Positions 34,584 to 44,357 are shown, numbered from the stretch's first letter. The stretch: DNA of 64,000 nt from Limnohabitans planktonicus II-D5 (GCF_001270065.2 NZ_LFYT02000010.1:56218-120217); one strand, 5' to 3'. Program-made: numbers and translations. Notes: generated by a model from the letters alone, not told the origin.

Positions 34584-34686
34584 CTGCCGACCTCTTGGAG
34601 TATGGGGAGCCGTGATTTGTACGCATGGTACTTCAACGACAGGGCGAGGCAGGCAAGGTCGGGCTTTTCGAGAGGGCTACGTCCCT

Positions 34687-34980
34687 GTAGGTCACCACTC
34701 GCAGAGTCCGACGTTATGGGTTTCAGCACAGACCCATGTCGGGGTCTTCGACCGCCGACCTACAACATCATTGAGCATTGATCTGGTAGGTCGGCACTCG
34801 CAGAGTCCGACGTTATGGGTTTCGGCACAGACCCATGTCGGGGTCTTCGACCGCCGACAACATCTTTGCGCATTGAAAACTTCACGGGGCCGAATCAATG
34901 GGCCCCTGTAGGTCGGTGGCTTCAGCCCCGACGTGGGCTTTCGCCTTAGCCCGCATGACTGGTGCGCAGGCTTGCGACCT
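34687..34980. repeat. Two palindromic units plus a diverged third, with TIR-like flank
   Basis: Units start at 34687 and 34786 (GTAGGTC(A/G)(C/G)CACTCGCAG ... TTCGACCGCCGAC), with the interior GTTATGGGTTTCGGCACAGA as in the 37211 array. At 34871-34899 lies CATTGAAAACTTCACGGGGC followed by CGAATCAAT, matching the right flank of the 37211 array. A separate unit follows at 34907 (GTAGGTCGGTGGCTTCAGCC). The block fills the space between argH and the MuiA-like gene. Confidence 0.85.
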
Positions 34981-34988
34981 GCGGGGTA

Positions 34989-36437
34989 TCAGCCCAAACG
35001 CACGCGATGCCGCGCAATCTGCAGACGTACTTGCGCGGGGGCTGTGCCGCCCAAGGTGTTGCGGGCATTCAGCGACCCCTGCAGGCTGAGCGGGCCGAAC
35101 ACATCGGCTTCGATGCGGCTGTCGAACTTTTGCAGAGTCTCCAGGGGCAATTCGGACAAGTCCACACCCAGGCCTTGGGCAGTCTTGACCGCATGAGCCA
35201 CCACTTCGTGGGCGTCGCGAAACGGCAGGCCCTTTTTGACCAGGTAGTCGGCCAAGTCGGTGGCCGTGGCATAGCCCTTTTTCACGGCCGCTTCCATGGC
35301 AGCCGCGTTGACGGTGATGCCGCCTTCTTTTTGGCCCGTGGCGGGGTTGACCTGACCGCCCACCATTTCGCTGAAGATGCGCAGGGTGTCTTTGAGCGTG
35401 TCCACCGTGTCGAACAGCGGCTCTTTGTCTTCCTGGTTGTCCTTGTTGTAGGCCAGGGGTTGGCCCTTCATCAGGGTGATCAGGCCCATCAGGTGGCCCA
35501 CCACGCGGCCGGTTTTGCCCCGCGCCAGCTCGGGCACGTCGGGGTTTTTCTTCTGCGGCATGATGGACGAGCCGGTGGTGAAGCGGTCGGCAATGCGCAC
35601 AAAGCCAAAGTTCTGGCTCATCCACAAAATCAATTCTTCCGAGAAACGGCTGATGTGCACCATGCACAGGCTGGCCGCAGCGGTGAATTCGATGGCAAAG
35701 TCGCGGTCGCTCACGCCGTCCAGGCTGTTTTGGCAGACCTGTGGGTTGCCCGCCTCATCGACCATGCCCAGCGTGCGGGCCACGCGCTCGCGGTCCAGCG
35801 GGTAGGTGGTGCCGGCCAAGGCGGCGCTGCCCAGCGGCAGGCGGTTGGTGCGGCGGCGCACGTCGACCATGCGTTCGGCATCGCGGCTGAACATTTCCAC
35901 ATAGGCCAGCAGGTGGTGCGCAAAGCTCACCGGCTGGGCCACTTGCAAGTGGGTAAAGCCCGGCAGGATGACGTCGACGTTCTGCTCGGCCACATCGACC
36001 AGCGACTTTTGCAGGTCGGCCAGCAAATCGATGATCAAGTCCATCTCGCTGCGCAGCCAAAGGCGCACGTCGGTGGCCACCTGGTCGTTTCGGCTGCGGC
36101 CGGTGTGCAGGCGCTTGCCTGCGTCGCCCACCAGCTGGGTCAGGCGCGCCTCGATGTTCAGGTGCACGTCTTCCAGGTCGAGCTTCCATTCAAAAGCGCC
36201 AGTTTCGATCTCTTGGGTGATCTGCGCCATGCCGCGCTGGATGTCGGCCAGGTCGCTCGCGCCAATGATGTTTTGCGTGGCCAGCATCTCGGCATGGGCC
36301 AGCGAACCCTGGATGTCGGCTTGCCACAGGCGCTTGTCAAAGAACACGCTGGCGGTGTAGCGCTTGACCAACTCGCTCATGGGTTCAGAAAAGAGTGCGG
36401 ACCAAGCTTGGGATTTTTTGTCGAGTTGGTTTGTCAT
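34989..36437 (-). CDS. argH: Argininosuccinate lyase
   Basis: A 482-residue fumarase/aspartase-superfamily enzyme performing the last step of arginine synthesis (argininosuccinate to arginine and fumarate). [30 protein letters not shown] and the signature [15 protein letters not shown] (with the catalytic serine in that loop) are all present. The ATG at 36437 gives the standard N-terminus ([12 protein letters not shown]). Length is normal for the family. Confidence 0.97.
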   Translation of the reverse strand: MTNQLDKKSQAWSALFSEPMSELVKRYTASVFFDKRLWQADIQGSLAHAEMLATQNIIGASDLADIQRGMAQITQEIETGAFEWKLDLEDVHLNIEARLTQLVGDAGKRLHTGRSRNDQVATDVRLWLRSEMDLIIDLLADLQKSLVDVAEQNVDVILPGFTHLQVAQPVSFAHHLLAYVEMFSRDAERMVDVRRRTNRLPLGSAALAGTTYPLDRERVARTLGMVDEAGNPQVCQNSLDGVSDRDFAIEFTAAASLCMVHISRFSEELILWMSQNFGFVRIADRFTTGSSIMPQKKNPDVPELARGKTGRVVGHLMGLITLMKGQPLAYNKDNQEDKEPLFDTVDTLKDTLRIFSEMVGGQVNPATGQKEGGITVNAAAMEAAVKKGYATATDLADYLVKKGLPFRDAHEVVAHAVKTAQGLGVDLSELPLETLQKFDSRIEADVFGPLSLQGSLNARNTLGGTAPAQVRLQIARHRVRLG

Positions 36438-36481
36438 AGGTGAGGGATTTTATCGGGCACCGGGCAGGCTCCCGGCCGGGC

Positions 36482-37153
36482 TCACATCAGGCTGGCCGCA
36501 ATGTTGATGGTCAGGGCCAGCACCGTGGTGTTGTAAAAGTAAGCCAGCACACAGTGCACCAGCCCGGTGCGGCGCATGGCCTTGGAGGTGAAGGACACAT
36601 CGGCCGTCTGGCCCGAGGTGCCGATCACCGCCGAAAAGTACAAAAAGTCCCAGTAGTCCGGCATGGGTTCCTGCGGAAATGCCAGACCGGGTTCGCGCCC
36701 GTGGCGTCCGCTCAGGTAGTAGTCGTGGGCGTAATGCATGGCAAACATCAGGTGCATGAACACCCAGGAACTGGCCACTGTTGCGCCCGTGAGGCCAATG
36801 TGCAGCAGCTTGTCGCTGCCGCTGAGAGATTTGATGGCCGAGAGCTCGGCCACAATGACCACCAGACTGGCGAGCACCGCCCCAATGGTCAGCAGCAGAA
36901 TGGTCTTTTGGCCTTCGTCTTGGCGGTAGGCCCGCTGGCGCATGTGCTCCACATCCGACTGCCGCATGACCCACAAGGCCATCAGCAGGTACAGCGCAAC
37001 AGCGGCGTTCCAGCACAGCAAAATTCGGGTGGTGGTCAGCGTGGGCCAGTCGGGTGGCAGCGCCAGGTGCAGTACCACGCCAAACAGGGCGGCACTGACC
37101 AAACGGATGCGGGCGTTGACCTGACGCATGAACGTGTGCAGGGGGCGTTTCAT
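36482..37153 (-). CDS. DUF1345 family membrane protein
   Basis: 223 residues with about five membrane helices (LVSAALFGVVLHLALPP, ILLCWNAAVALYLLMALWVM, ILLLTIGAVLASLVVIVAEL, VLAYFYNTTVLALTINIAAS) and the family stretch LYFSAVIGTSGQTADVSFTS. The function of DUF1345 is unknown. ATG 37153 is chosen over 37222, which would lie in the TIR-like flank of the adjacent repeat element. Confidence 0.85.
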   Translation of the reverse strand: MKRPLHTFMRQVNARIRLVSAALFGVVLHLALPPDWPTLTTTRILLCWNAAVALYLLMALWVMRQSDVEHMRQRAYRQDEGQKTILLLTIGAVLASLVVIVAELSAIKSLSGSDKLLHIGLTGATVASSWVFMHLMFAMHYAHDYYLSGRHGREPGLAFPQEPMPDYWDFLYFSAVIGTSGQTADVSFTSKAMRRTGLVHCVLAYFYNTTVLALTINIAASLM

Positions 37154-37163
37154 GAGCTCAATT

Positions 37164-37585
37164 ATTGATCCGGCACGTTGAAGATTGAAATGTGTGAGAA
37201 ATGGCATCCCGTAGGTCGGCACTCGCAGAGTCCGACGTTATGGGTTTTGGCACAGACCCATGTCGGGGTCTTCGACCGCCGACCTACATTTATCTCGTAG
37301 GTCGGCACTCGCAGAGTCCGACGTTATGGGTTTTGGCACAGGCCCATGTCGGGATCTTCGACCGCCGATCTGCATTTATCTCGTAGGTCGGCACTCGCAG
37401 AGTCCGACGTTATGGGTTTTGGCACAGGCCCATGTCGGAGTCTTCGACCGCCGACCTACATTTATCTCGTAGGTCGGCACTCGCAGAGTCCGACATTGTT
37501 GGTTCAGTACAGGCCCATGTCGGGGTCTTCGACCGCCGACCTACAACATCTTTGAGCATTGAAAATTTCACACGGCCGAATCAAT
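37164..37585. mobile_element. MITE-like element: repeat array bounded by imperfect terminal inverted repeats
   Basis: Left end 37164-37192 begins ATTGATCCGGCACGTTGAAG. Right end 37557-37585, read on the minus strand, begins ATTGATTCGGCCGTGTGAAA. By eye about 20 of 29 positions match. Between them lie four 86-bp palindromic units. The same left flank recurs, inverted, at 61361-61404, and the right flank at 34871-34899. There is no coding capacity, so any movement would need a transposase acting in trans. The structure is visible; mobility is inferred. Confidence 0.55.
37211..37545. repeat. Tandem array, four units of an 86-bp palindromic repeat
   Basis: GTAGGTCGGCACTCGCAGAG starts at 37211, 37297, 37383 and 37469 (exact 86-bp period), each ending TTCGACCGCCGA(C/T)CT. 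The interior is GTTATGGGTTTTGGCACAG in the first three; the last reads ATTGTTGGTTCAGTACAGG. The units are separated by ATTTATCTC. The array lies between the divergent 5' ends of the DUF1345 and DUF6429 genes. Confidence 0.95.
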
Positions 37586-37663
37586 AGGGCAAACTTCGGG
37601 TCTTGCTGCATGTGGACCATGGCAGCAAGCACACGGTCATCAGTCAACAGAGGAGTCATCAAG

Positions 37664-37897
37664 ATGAACACGGAGCGCATCGACCAAGCGGTGCTGGCAT
37701 TGCTGCAGTTGGGTTTGCATGACAGCAACAGGTCATGGAAAGGCTTTGATTGGGCTGTGATGGAGAGACTCCATGCCAAGGGTTTTATCTCGAGCCCGGT
37801 TGGCAAGGCCAAGTCAGTGGTGTTGACCGATGAGGGCTTGCAAGAGTCGGATCGATTGTTTCGGCTGTTGTTCGAATCAGATGAACAAAAGTCCTGA
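37664..37897 (+). CDS. DUF6429 family small protein
   Basis: 77 residues: MNTERIDQAVLALLQLGLHD, SWKGFDWAVMERLHAKGFIS and PVGKAKSVVLTDEGLQES are the compact conserved blocks of DUF6429. It looks like a winged-helix-sized domain, but its role is not established. The start at 37664 matches the family N-terminus; the frame open to 37559 starts within the repeat element's flank. Confidence 0.85.
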   Translation: MNTERIDQAVLALLQLGLHDSNRSWKGFDWAVMERLHAKGFISSPVGKAKSVVLTDEGLQESDRLFRLLFESDEQKS

Positions 37898-38138
37898 ATC
37901 AGTTCTTGCCTGAATGCCACGCCGTGAGTGCGGCTCCGCCGCACTGTGAGAGTACATGTCGGCTTAGCCAATGCTCTGTAGTCGAAGGTCATCGCGGCAA
38001 TGCGTGTTTCATATTTATAAAATCGCCAAAGATGTTATAAACAAACATTGGTATTCTGTTTTGTTCATTTGAGACCTTCGCCTGATTTTGAATGGGGCAA
38101 CAGAATGATTTGAGCGTTTTGACACGACGCACTGTTTC
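37898..38138. promoter_or_regulatory. AT-rich leader of the type I secretion operon
   Basis: The stretch 38005-38080 (TTTCATATTTATAAAATCGC and on) is much more AT-rich than its surroundings. It offers several possible -10 elements (TATAAA, TATTCT) ahead of the first ABC gene. No single promoter can be fixed, and no operator is obvious. Confidence 0.4.
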
Positions 38139-39893
38139 ATGGATCCCCCTGCAGGCATGTCATCACCTCTATCTCTGCGTCATTCCTCTGAACCGTCTTG
38201 GTTGTCCTTGTTTCGGCCTGTCTGGGTGGCCAGCTTGCGCAAGGTGTTTGCTTATGGCGGCCTGAGCAATCTGCTGGCTTTGGCACCTTCCTTGTACATG
38301 CTGGAGGTGTATGGACGGGTGGTCACCAGCCGAAGCGGCCTGACGCTGGTCATGATGACAGTCCTGATCATTGCGGTCTATGCGTGGATGGAAGTCATCG
38401 ACTGGGTGCGTGAATCGTGGCTGCAGATGCTGGCCAACAAACTGGAGCTGCAGTTATCGCCACGCATCTGGAAAATGACGCAACAAGCGCAGTTGACAGG
38501 GCCTGGGCCGGTTCAGGCCAATTTGGCCGATGTCCAGCAAGTGCGCATTTTTTTGACATCCCCGGCCACCCTGGCCTTGGTCGATTTGCCTTTTGCCGTG
38601 GTGGTCATCCTGATCATTTTTGCCATTCACTTTTGGTTGGGGGTGGCCTCGGTGATGGCGGGTGCCGTGCTGGGTGTGGTGACCTACATCACCCACCAGC
38701 GTGTGCACCAGCCCATGGACCATGCCCAGCAGGCCGCTCAGACCTCCCAGATCTTGGCTTCTTCCCTGCTGCGCCAATCTGAAAGTGTGTTGGCCATGGG
38801 CATGCAAGACCGCGCTCAGCGGCTTTGGCAAGAGCGACAAGACGTTTTTCTGGACCTTCAGGCGCAGGCTTCCCATGGTGCAGGCTGGGGCTCGGCCATG
38901 TCGCGTTTCATCCAGGTCCTGCAGGCCTCTTTGCTGTTGGGCTTGGGCTGCTGGCTGACGCTGATGGGCCTGATTCCGGCCCATGGCGGGATGATGGTGG
39001 TGGCCTCCATCCTGGGGGCCAAGGCGCTCAGCCCCATCACCCAATTGATCATGCACTCACGCACCATTCATGAGGCCTGGGCTTCCTGGCAGCGCTTGGA
39101 CAGTTTTTTGGGGCCTGCCCAAAAAGAAACACCCCCCATGCCGATGCCAGCGCCCAAGGGCTTGCTGAGCGGTGCAAATTTGAGTCTTCGCTCGCCGGAC
39201 GGTCAGGCCGAGTTGCTCAAAGGTGTTCAATTTCGCCTAGAGCCGGGCCAGTTGCTTGCTGTGCTGGGCCCTTCTGGCGCGGGTAAAACCAGTTTGTCGC
39301 GCATGCTGGTGGGCATCTGGCCGCCTGCTACGGGCAAGGTGCGCCTGGATGGGGTGGACATTCATGCCTGGGATCGCGCCGAGATCGGACCACACATCGG
39401 TTACTTGCCGCAAAACGTGGAACTGTTTGACGGGACTTTGGCGCTCAACATCGCCCGTTTTCAGCAGCCCGATCAAAACTTGCTCGATGAAGTCATCACG
39501 GCCACAGGCTTGCAAGGGTGGATCGCAGGTCTGCCTCTGGGGCTGAACACCCCATTGGGTGTGGACGGCCATGTCCTGTCGGGCGGCATGCGCCAGCGCG
39601 TCGGGCTGGCGCGCGCCTTGTATGGCTGGCCGCGTCTGGTGGTGCTGGACGAGCCCAATGCGCATCTGGATGAAATGGGTGAGGCGCAACTGACGCAAAC
39701 CCTGGCCATTGCCAAGGCCCGCAGCTGCACCGTGGTGCTGATCACCCACAGGACTGCCGTGCTCAGCCTGGCCGATCAGCTCATGGTGTTGCGTGACGGA
39801 CACATGCAAGCATGTGGCCCGCGAGACGAAGTCATTGCAGCTTTGCAAAAAGCCATGCAACAGCCCCGCCCCACGGCAGGCGTCGCGCCATGA
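38139..39893 (+). CDS. Type I secretion ABC transporter (PrtD/RsaD-like), subunit 1
   Basis: 584 residues. Six membrane helices in the first 320 residues (FAYGGLSNLLALAPSLYMLE is the typical first helix of PrtD-type exporters) are followed by an ATPase domain. It shows Walker A GPSGAGKTSLS, signature LSGGMRQRVGLARAL, Walker B LVVLDEPNAHLDE and H-loop LITHRTAV. There is no N-terminal C39 peptidase-like domain. The start is ATG 38139 or ATG 38157; neither has a clear ribosome binding site. It overlaps the second ABC gene by ATGA and probably exports the giant RTX protein encoded downstream. Confidence 0.9.
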   Translation: MDPPAGMSSPLSLRHSSEPSWLSLFRPVWVASLRKVFAYGGLSNLLALAPSLYMLEVYGRVVTSRSGLTLVMMTVLIIAVYAWMEVIDWVRESWLQMLANKLELQLSPRIWKMTQQAQLTGPGPVQANLADVQQVRIFLTSPATLALVDLPFAVVVILIIFAIHFWLGVASVMAGAVLGVVTYITHQRVHQPMDHAQQAAQTSQILASSLLRQSESVLAMGMQDRAQRLWQERQDVFLDLQAQASHGAGWGSAMSRFIQVLQASLLLGLGCWLTLMGLIPAHGGMMVVASILGAKALSPITQLIMHSRTIHEAWASWQRLDSFLGPAQKETPPMPMPAPKGLLSGANLSLRSPDGQAELLKGVQFRLEPGQLLAVLGPSGAGKTSLSRMLVGIWPPATGKVRLDGVDIHAWDRAEIGPHIGYLPQNVELFDGTLALNIARFQQPDQNLLDEVITATGLQGWIAGLPLGLNTPLGVDGHVLSGGMRQRVGLARALYGWPRLVVLDEPNAHLDEMGEAQLTQTLAIAKARSCTVVLITHRTAVLSLADQLMVLRDGHMQACGPRDEVIAALQKAMQQPRPTAGVAP

Positions 39894-41578
39894 ACGCCCT
39901 GATCCAAGCATTCCGCAAAGAATGGCGCCTGGTTGGCCTGTGGAGCTTGCTCATCAATGCAGGCATGTTGATGCCCAGCCTCTACATGCTTCAGGTGTAT
40001 GACCGCGTGCTGCTCGGGCGCAACCAGCTCACCTTGCTCATGAGCACCTTGCTCCTGGTGGGGGTGTTGCTGCTGGTCTGTCTGGCCGAGATGGCGCGTT
40101 CGCGGCTGCTGGTGAACACCGGCATGCGCATCGACAAGGCATTTGCCCCTGAGCTTTTGCAAGCGAGTTTTCAGTCGCAAAGACTCCGGGGTCAGGTGCA
40201 GCCCGCACAGGCCCTGAACGACCTGACCCAAGTGCGTCAATTCCTCACGGGCAATGGCGTGTTTGCTTTTTTTGATGCACCGTGGGTGGTGATTTACATC
40301 GGGGTGATGTTTGTGCTGCACCCCTGGCTGGGGGTGTTGGCCATCGGCTGTGGCGCGGTCTTGTTGGGCATCGCCTGGGCCGGGCACCGCCTGGCTGCAC
40401 AGCCCGCATTGGCCGCTTTGCAAGCGAGTCAACAAGTGCAGGCAGACCAGCAAGCCAAGCTGCGCAACGCCCAGGTGATCCACGCCATGGGCATGCTGCC
40501 CGCCTTGCATGCCGATTGGGAGTCACGACATCTGCGTCAGATGGTGGCGCAGCAATCGGTCGAACACATCAGCCACCGCTTGCAGGCCTTCAGCAAATTC
40601 TTTCGCTACACGCAACAGTCACTGTCCTTGGCCATGGGGGCTTGGTTGGTCGTTCGTGGTGACATCAGTCCCGGTGCCATGATCGTGGCCAGCACCTTGA
40701 TGTCGCGTGCCTTGCAACCCCTGGACTTGCTGGTGGGCACCTGGCGGCCCATGCTCGCTGCGCGTGCGTCATGGGGCCGCATGACAGCTTTGCTGCGTGA
40801 CCACGCACCACCACCCTCCGGGCCAAGTGCCCAGGCAGCCTGGTCCCCGGCCATCGACTGCCGCGCGGTCAGTGCCAACGCGCCCGGCAGCGATCAGGCG
40901 GTGTTGCAGAGCGTCTCCTTTCAGGTGCAAGCTGGCCAGGTGCTGTGCATCATGGGGCCAAGCGGCAGCGGCAAATCCACGCTGGCCAGAGTCTTGCTGG
41001 GTGTCTGGCCCCACACGCAGGGCGAGGTCTTGCTCGGTGGACAGCCTGTGCAGGGCCTGCCTGCTGCCTGGCGCACCGAACATATCGGTTACTTGCCGCA
41101 AGACATGGACTTGCTGCCCGGCACCCTGGCCCAAAACATTGCCCGCATGGGTGAAGTCAACAGCGAGCAAGTGGTAGCCGCTGCCCGTCAGGCAGGCATC
41201 CATGACCTGATCTTGCGTTTGCCACAGGGCTACAACACACCCACTGGCGAGGCCGGCATCATGCTCTCAGCCGGTCAAAAACAGCGCATCGGTCTGGCCA
41301 GAGCCCTGTATGCACAGGCCAGTCTGCTGGTGCTGGACGAACCCAACGCCCACCTGGACGATGCGGCCGAGCAGGCCTTGCTGGCCACGGTCCAATCGCT
41401 CAAATCAGAGGGCAAAACCGTGGTGCTCATCACCCACCGCAAACCGATTGTGCAAGCCGCCGACTGGCTGCTTGTCCTGGCGTCTGGGCAAGTGAAGCAC
41501 TGGGGCCCGCCCTCGCAGGTGCTTGCCCAATTGACTGCAGCCATCACACTTCCACAGGGCCCCGTGACCACACCATGA
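39890..41578 (+). CDS. Type I secretion ABC transporter (PrtD-like), subunit 2
   Basis: 562 residues with the same architecture as its upstream neighbour but only distant sequence identity. The membrane domain starts LWSLLINAGMLMPSLYMLQV. The ATPase has Walker A GPSGSGKSTLA, signature LSAGQKQRIGLARAL, Walker B LLVLDEPNAHLDD and LITHRKP. Both ABC proteins keep the catalytic glutamate, so neither nucleotide site looks degenerate. The ATG at 39890 overlaps the preceding TGA, and its own TGA overlaps the next gene's ATG: a tightly coupled operon. The pair may form a heterodimer; most type I exporters are homodimers. Confidence 0.9.
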   Translation: MNALIQAFRKEWRLVGLWSLLINAGMLMPSLYMLQVYDRVLLGRNQLTLLMSTLLLVGVLLLVCLAEMARSRLLVNTGMRIDKAFAPELLQASFQSQRLRGQVQPAQALNDLTQVRQFLTGNGVFAFFDAPWVVIYIGVMFVLHPWLGVLAIGCGAVLLGIAWAGHRLAAQPALAALQASQQVQADQQAKLRNAQVIHAMGMLPALHADWESRHLRQMVAQQSVEHISHRLQAFSKFFRYTQQSLSLAMGAWLVVRGDISPGAMIVASTLMSRALQPLDLLVGTWRPMLAARASWGRMTALLRDHAPPPSGPSAQAAWSPAIDCRAVSANAPGSDQAVLQSVSFQVQAGQVLCIMGPSGSGKSTLARVLLGVWPHTQGEVLLGGQPVQGLPAAWRTEHIGYLPQDMDLLPGTLAQNIARMGEVNSEQVVAAARQAGIHDLILRLPQGYNTPTGEAGIMLSAGQKQRIGLARALYAQASLLVLDEPNAHLDDAAEQALLATVQSLKSEGKTVVLITHRKPIVQAADWLLVLASGQVKHWGPPSQVLAQLTAAITLPQGPVTTP

Positions 41579-42918
41579 ATCCGTCAACACCCGCTGCCCC
41601 TGCGCCTGACACCGATGCGCACATTCGACAAACCCTCCAGGACACCCAACCCTTGCAACGCGTGGGCCGCTGGGCGCTGATCCTGGGCTTTGCGGGCCTG
41701 TTGGTCTGGGCCGCACTGGCCCCCATGGATGAAGGCGTGCCCACAGAAGGCCTGGTGACACTGGACACCAAACGCAAAACCATTCAGCACCTGCAAGGCG
41801 GCATCGTGCGGGATGTTCGGGTTCAAGAAGGACAGCAAGTCCAGGAGGGCGAGGTGGTCATGACCCTGGAGCAGGCCATGCCCCGGGCCCAGCTCGAATC
41901 GGTGCGTCAGCACTACCTGGCCCTGCGCGCCGCTGAAAGCCGTTTGCAGTCCGAGCGCCTGAACTTGCCCCAAGTGCAATGGCATGCCGATCTGCTGGCC
42001 GCCCAGAACGACCCCCTGACCCAGCCCCATCTGCAAGTGCAGACCCAGCTGTTTCAGTCACGCCGCTCGGCACTGGAGGCCAACGTGCGCGGACTGGCCG
42101 ACAACCAGGCGGGCTTGCGCGCCCAGTTGGATGGCAATGCGCGCATGCTGGTGCAACGCAAGCGGCAATCGGCCTTGTTGCAAGAAGAGGTGAGCAACAT
42201 TGCCGATCTGGTCAAAGAGGGCTATGCACCCCGTGCTCGCCTGAACGAACTGGAGCGCAACCTGGCTGATGTGTCCAGCGTCATCGCAGACCTGGATTCG
42301 ACCGGGGTTCGTTTGTCACGCAGCATCGATGAATTGAACCAACGCACGCAGCAGGTGCGCTTTGAATACCTCAAGGAGCTGGACAACCAGTTGGCCGACA
42401 TCCGCCGCGAAGTTCAGGCCGATGCAGAAAAGCTCACTGCCGTCACGCAGGACATGGAACGCACCGAAATCAAGGCACCCGCCACCGGACAGGTGGTCGC
42501 CTTGAGCGTGCAGACCGTGGGTGCCGTGGTGGGGCCGGGTCAAAGGCTCATGGACATCGTGCCCGAGCGCTCCCCCCTGGTGATCGAAGCACGCATCCCC
42601 GTGCACGTCATCGACCGCGTCAAGGCCGGTTTGCTGGCCGATGTCCGGTTTTCTGCCTTCGCGCATTCACCCCAACTGGTCACCGAGGCCCAAGTCATGT
42701 CGGTGTCCAAAGACCTGATCAATGAGCCGGAAACCCGGCAGTCCTACTTTCTGGCCCGTTTGGTGCTCACCCCCGAAGGCTTGCGCAGCCTGGGTGCGCG
42801 TGCTTTGCAGTCGGGCATGCAGGCCGAGGTGGTCATTCGCACCGGTGAGCGCTCGCTGCTGACCTATCTGGCCTATCCGCTGGTGCGGCGCTTGTCCCAA
42901 TCCATGAAGGAGGAGTGA
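41575..42918 (+). CDS. Type I secretion membrane fusion protein (HlyD/PrtE family)
   Basis: 447 residues. One N-terminal membrane helix (WALILGFAGLLVWAALAPMD) is followed by a periplasmic barrel/lipoyl start (GLVTLDTKRKTIQHLQGGIV), a long coiled-coil hairpin with EVSNIADLVKEGYAPRARLN, and the returning IKAPATGQVVALSVQTVGAV lipoyl half. It bridges the inner-membrane ABC pair to the outer-membrane channel. The ATG at 41575 overlaps the ABC stop by ATGA. Confidence 0.93.
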   Translation: MNPSTPAAPAPDTDAHIRQTLQDTQPLQRVGRWALILGFAGLLVWAALAPMDEGVPTEGLVTLDTKRKTIQHLQGGIVRDVRVQEGQQVQEGEVVMTLEQAMPRAQLESVRQHYLALRAAESRLQSERLNLPQVQWHADLLAAQNDPLTQPHLQVQTQLFQSRRSALEANVRGLADNQAGLRAQLDGNARMLVQRKRQSALLQEEVSNIADLVKEGYAPRARLNELERNLADVSSVIADLDSTGVRLSRSIDELNQRTQQVRFEYLKELDNQLADIRREVQADAEKLTAVTQDMERTEIKAPATGQVVALSVQTVGAVVGPGQRLMDIVPERSPLVIEARIPVHVIDRVKAGLLADVRFSAFAHSPQLVTEAQVMSVSKDLINEPETRQSYFLARLVLTPEGLRSLGARALQSGMQAEVVIRTGERSLLTYLAYPLVRRLSQSMKEE

Positions 42919-42919
42919 G

Positions 42920-44260
42920 GTGTTCCTCCAAGCCATCATGCGCCCAGGCTTGGCCGCGCTGAGCTGCGCCTGTCTGTTGGCGTGCATCCCCGCACAGGCC
43001 ATGGACCTGACACAAGCCTGGCAACTGGCCCGCGACAAAGACCCCGGTTTCCGCGCTGCCGCAGCCCAAGCGGCGGCAGCCCGAGAAATCGAAGCACAGG
43101 CCCAGGCAGCGCTGCTGCCCAACGTCTCGGTCAGCAACAGCCACAATCAAGTTAACCTGCAACAAACCTTGGGCACGGTCACCACGCCTTACCAGTACAG
43201 CAGCCAAAACACAGGCCTGCTGCTGCGGCAAACCCTCTACCGCAAACCGCAATTCGAGCAACTCGAACAGTCCCGCGCCCAAAGCCGCGCCGCAGACGCC
43301 GAACTGCAACGCGCACAGCTGGAATTGCTGGGCCGCACAGCGGGCTATTACCTGGAGGTCTTGCTGGCACAAGACGTGCTGGCTTTCAGCCGTGTGCTGC
43401 TGCAGTCCACCCAAGGCCTGCTGAGCGCCGCGCAACGCAACTTTGACAAGGGCCAAGGCACCCGAACCGACATCGACGAAGCCCAGGCTCGCCTCGACAT
43501 GGCCCAGGCGCAAGCCCTGCAAGCGAGCCAACAAGTGGCGTTCACCCGAGAGCAGCTGCAATCGGTCGTCTCGCAAGAGGTGCCCAACATGGTTGTCCGC
43601 AATCTGCCCACAGCGCAGACGCTGCCTTCTGTGGGTCAAGACATTCCCGAATGGATCGAACGCACCCTGGCCCAGCACCCGGAAATGGTGCTGTCCCGGG
43701 CCAAAGTCGAGGCCGCACAGGCCGAGGTCAAGAAACAAAACAGCGGCCACCATCCCACGCTCGACCTGGTGGCACAAGTCACCCGCAGTCAGGGGGAAAA
43801 TGCATTGAACCCCAACTCCAGCTACCAAAACAGGACCCTGGGCGTGCAGCTCAACTGGACCTTGTACGCAGGGGGGCAAACCCAATCGGCGATTCGGCAG
43901 GCCGAGGCCAGCTTGTTGCGCGAGGAAGAACTGCTGGAACAAACGCGCCGCAACCTGAGCTTGCAAGTGCGCAAGGAATACCAGAACACCACCGCGGGCT
44001 TGCTGCGCGTCAAAGCCCTGGAGCAAAGCCAGCGCTCGTCTGACCAGATGGTCATCTCCACCCGCAAAGGCATTCAGGCGGGCACCCGCAGCCAGACCGA
44101 CTTGCTCAACGCACTGCAACGCCAGGCCGAAGCCGGGCGAGACCTTGCCCAGTCACGCTACCAATTTCTGCTCGCCCACCTCAAACTGCAAACCATGGCG
44201 GGCACCGACCCCCAGCAGGTCTTGCAAGCACTGTCGGCTTTGCTGGATGTGCAGCCCTGA
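42920..44260 (+). CDS. TolC-family outer-membrane secretion protein (PrtF-like)
   Basis: 446 residues. A signal peptide (AALSCACLLACIPAQA) precedes MDLTQAWQLARDKDPGFRAA, then the repeated helical halves of an outer membrane efflux protein with VQLNWTLYAGGQTQSAIRQA and TQSDLLNALQ-type tail (RSQTDLLNALQRQAEAGRDL). The start is GTG 42920, with AAGGAGGAG 5-6 bases upstream inside the end of the fusion-protein gene; ATG 42938 is the alternative. It completes the type I secretion trio. Confidence 0.92.
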   Translation: MFLQAIMRPGLAALSCACLLACIPAQAMDLTQAWQLARDKDPGFRAAAAQAAAAREIEAQAQAALLPNVSVSNSHNQVNLQQTLGTVTTPYQYSSQNTGLLLRQTLYRKPQFEQLEQSRAQSRAADAELQRAQLELLGRTAGYYLEVLLAQDVLAFSRVLLQSTQGLLSAAQRNFDKGQGTRTDIDEAQARLDMAQAQALQASQQVAFTREQLQSVVSQEVPNMVVRNLPTAQTLPSVGQDIPEWIERTLAQHPEMVLSRAKVEAAQAEVKKQNSGHHPTLDLVAQVTRSQGENALNPNSSYQNRTLGVQLNWTLYAGGQTQSAIRQAEASLLREEELLEQTRRNLSLQVRKEYQNTTAGLLRVKALEQSQRSSDQMVISTRKGIQAGTRSQTDLLNALQRQAEAGRDLAQSRYQFLLAHLKLQTMAGTDPQQVLQALSALLDVQP

Positions 44261-44320
44261 GCTGTTGTTCGATTGCGGCAACTACTTAGAAAAGTGTTGA
44301 TAGTTTTCATATTTGATTTG

Positions 44321-44357
44321 TAATTTTGTCATTATTATGATTAAATCGTCAAAATTA
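44321..44357. promoter_or_regulatory. AT-rich inverted repeat upstream of the RTX gene
   Basis: TAATTTTG and CAAAATTA form a perfect 8-bp inverted repeat 21 bases apart, within an AT-rich 120-bp spacer that separates the secretion genes from the RTX gene. TATGAT and similar boxes overlap the spacer. It may be the RTX gene's promoter with an operator, giving it separate control from the exporter. Confidence 0.45.
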
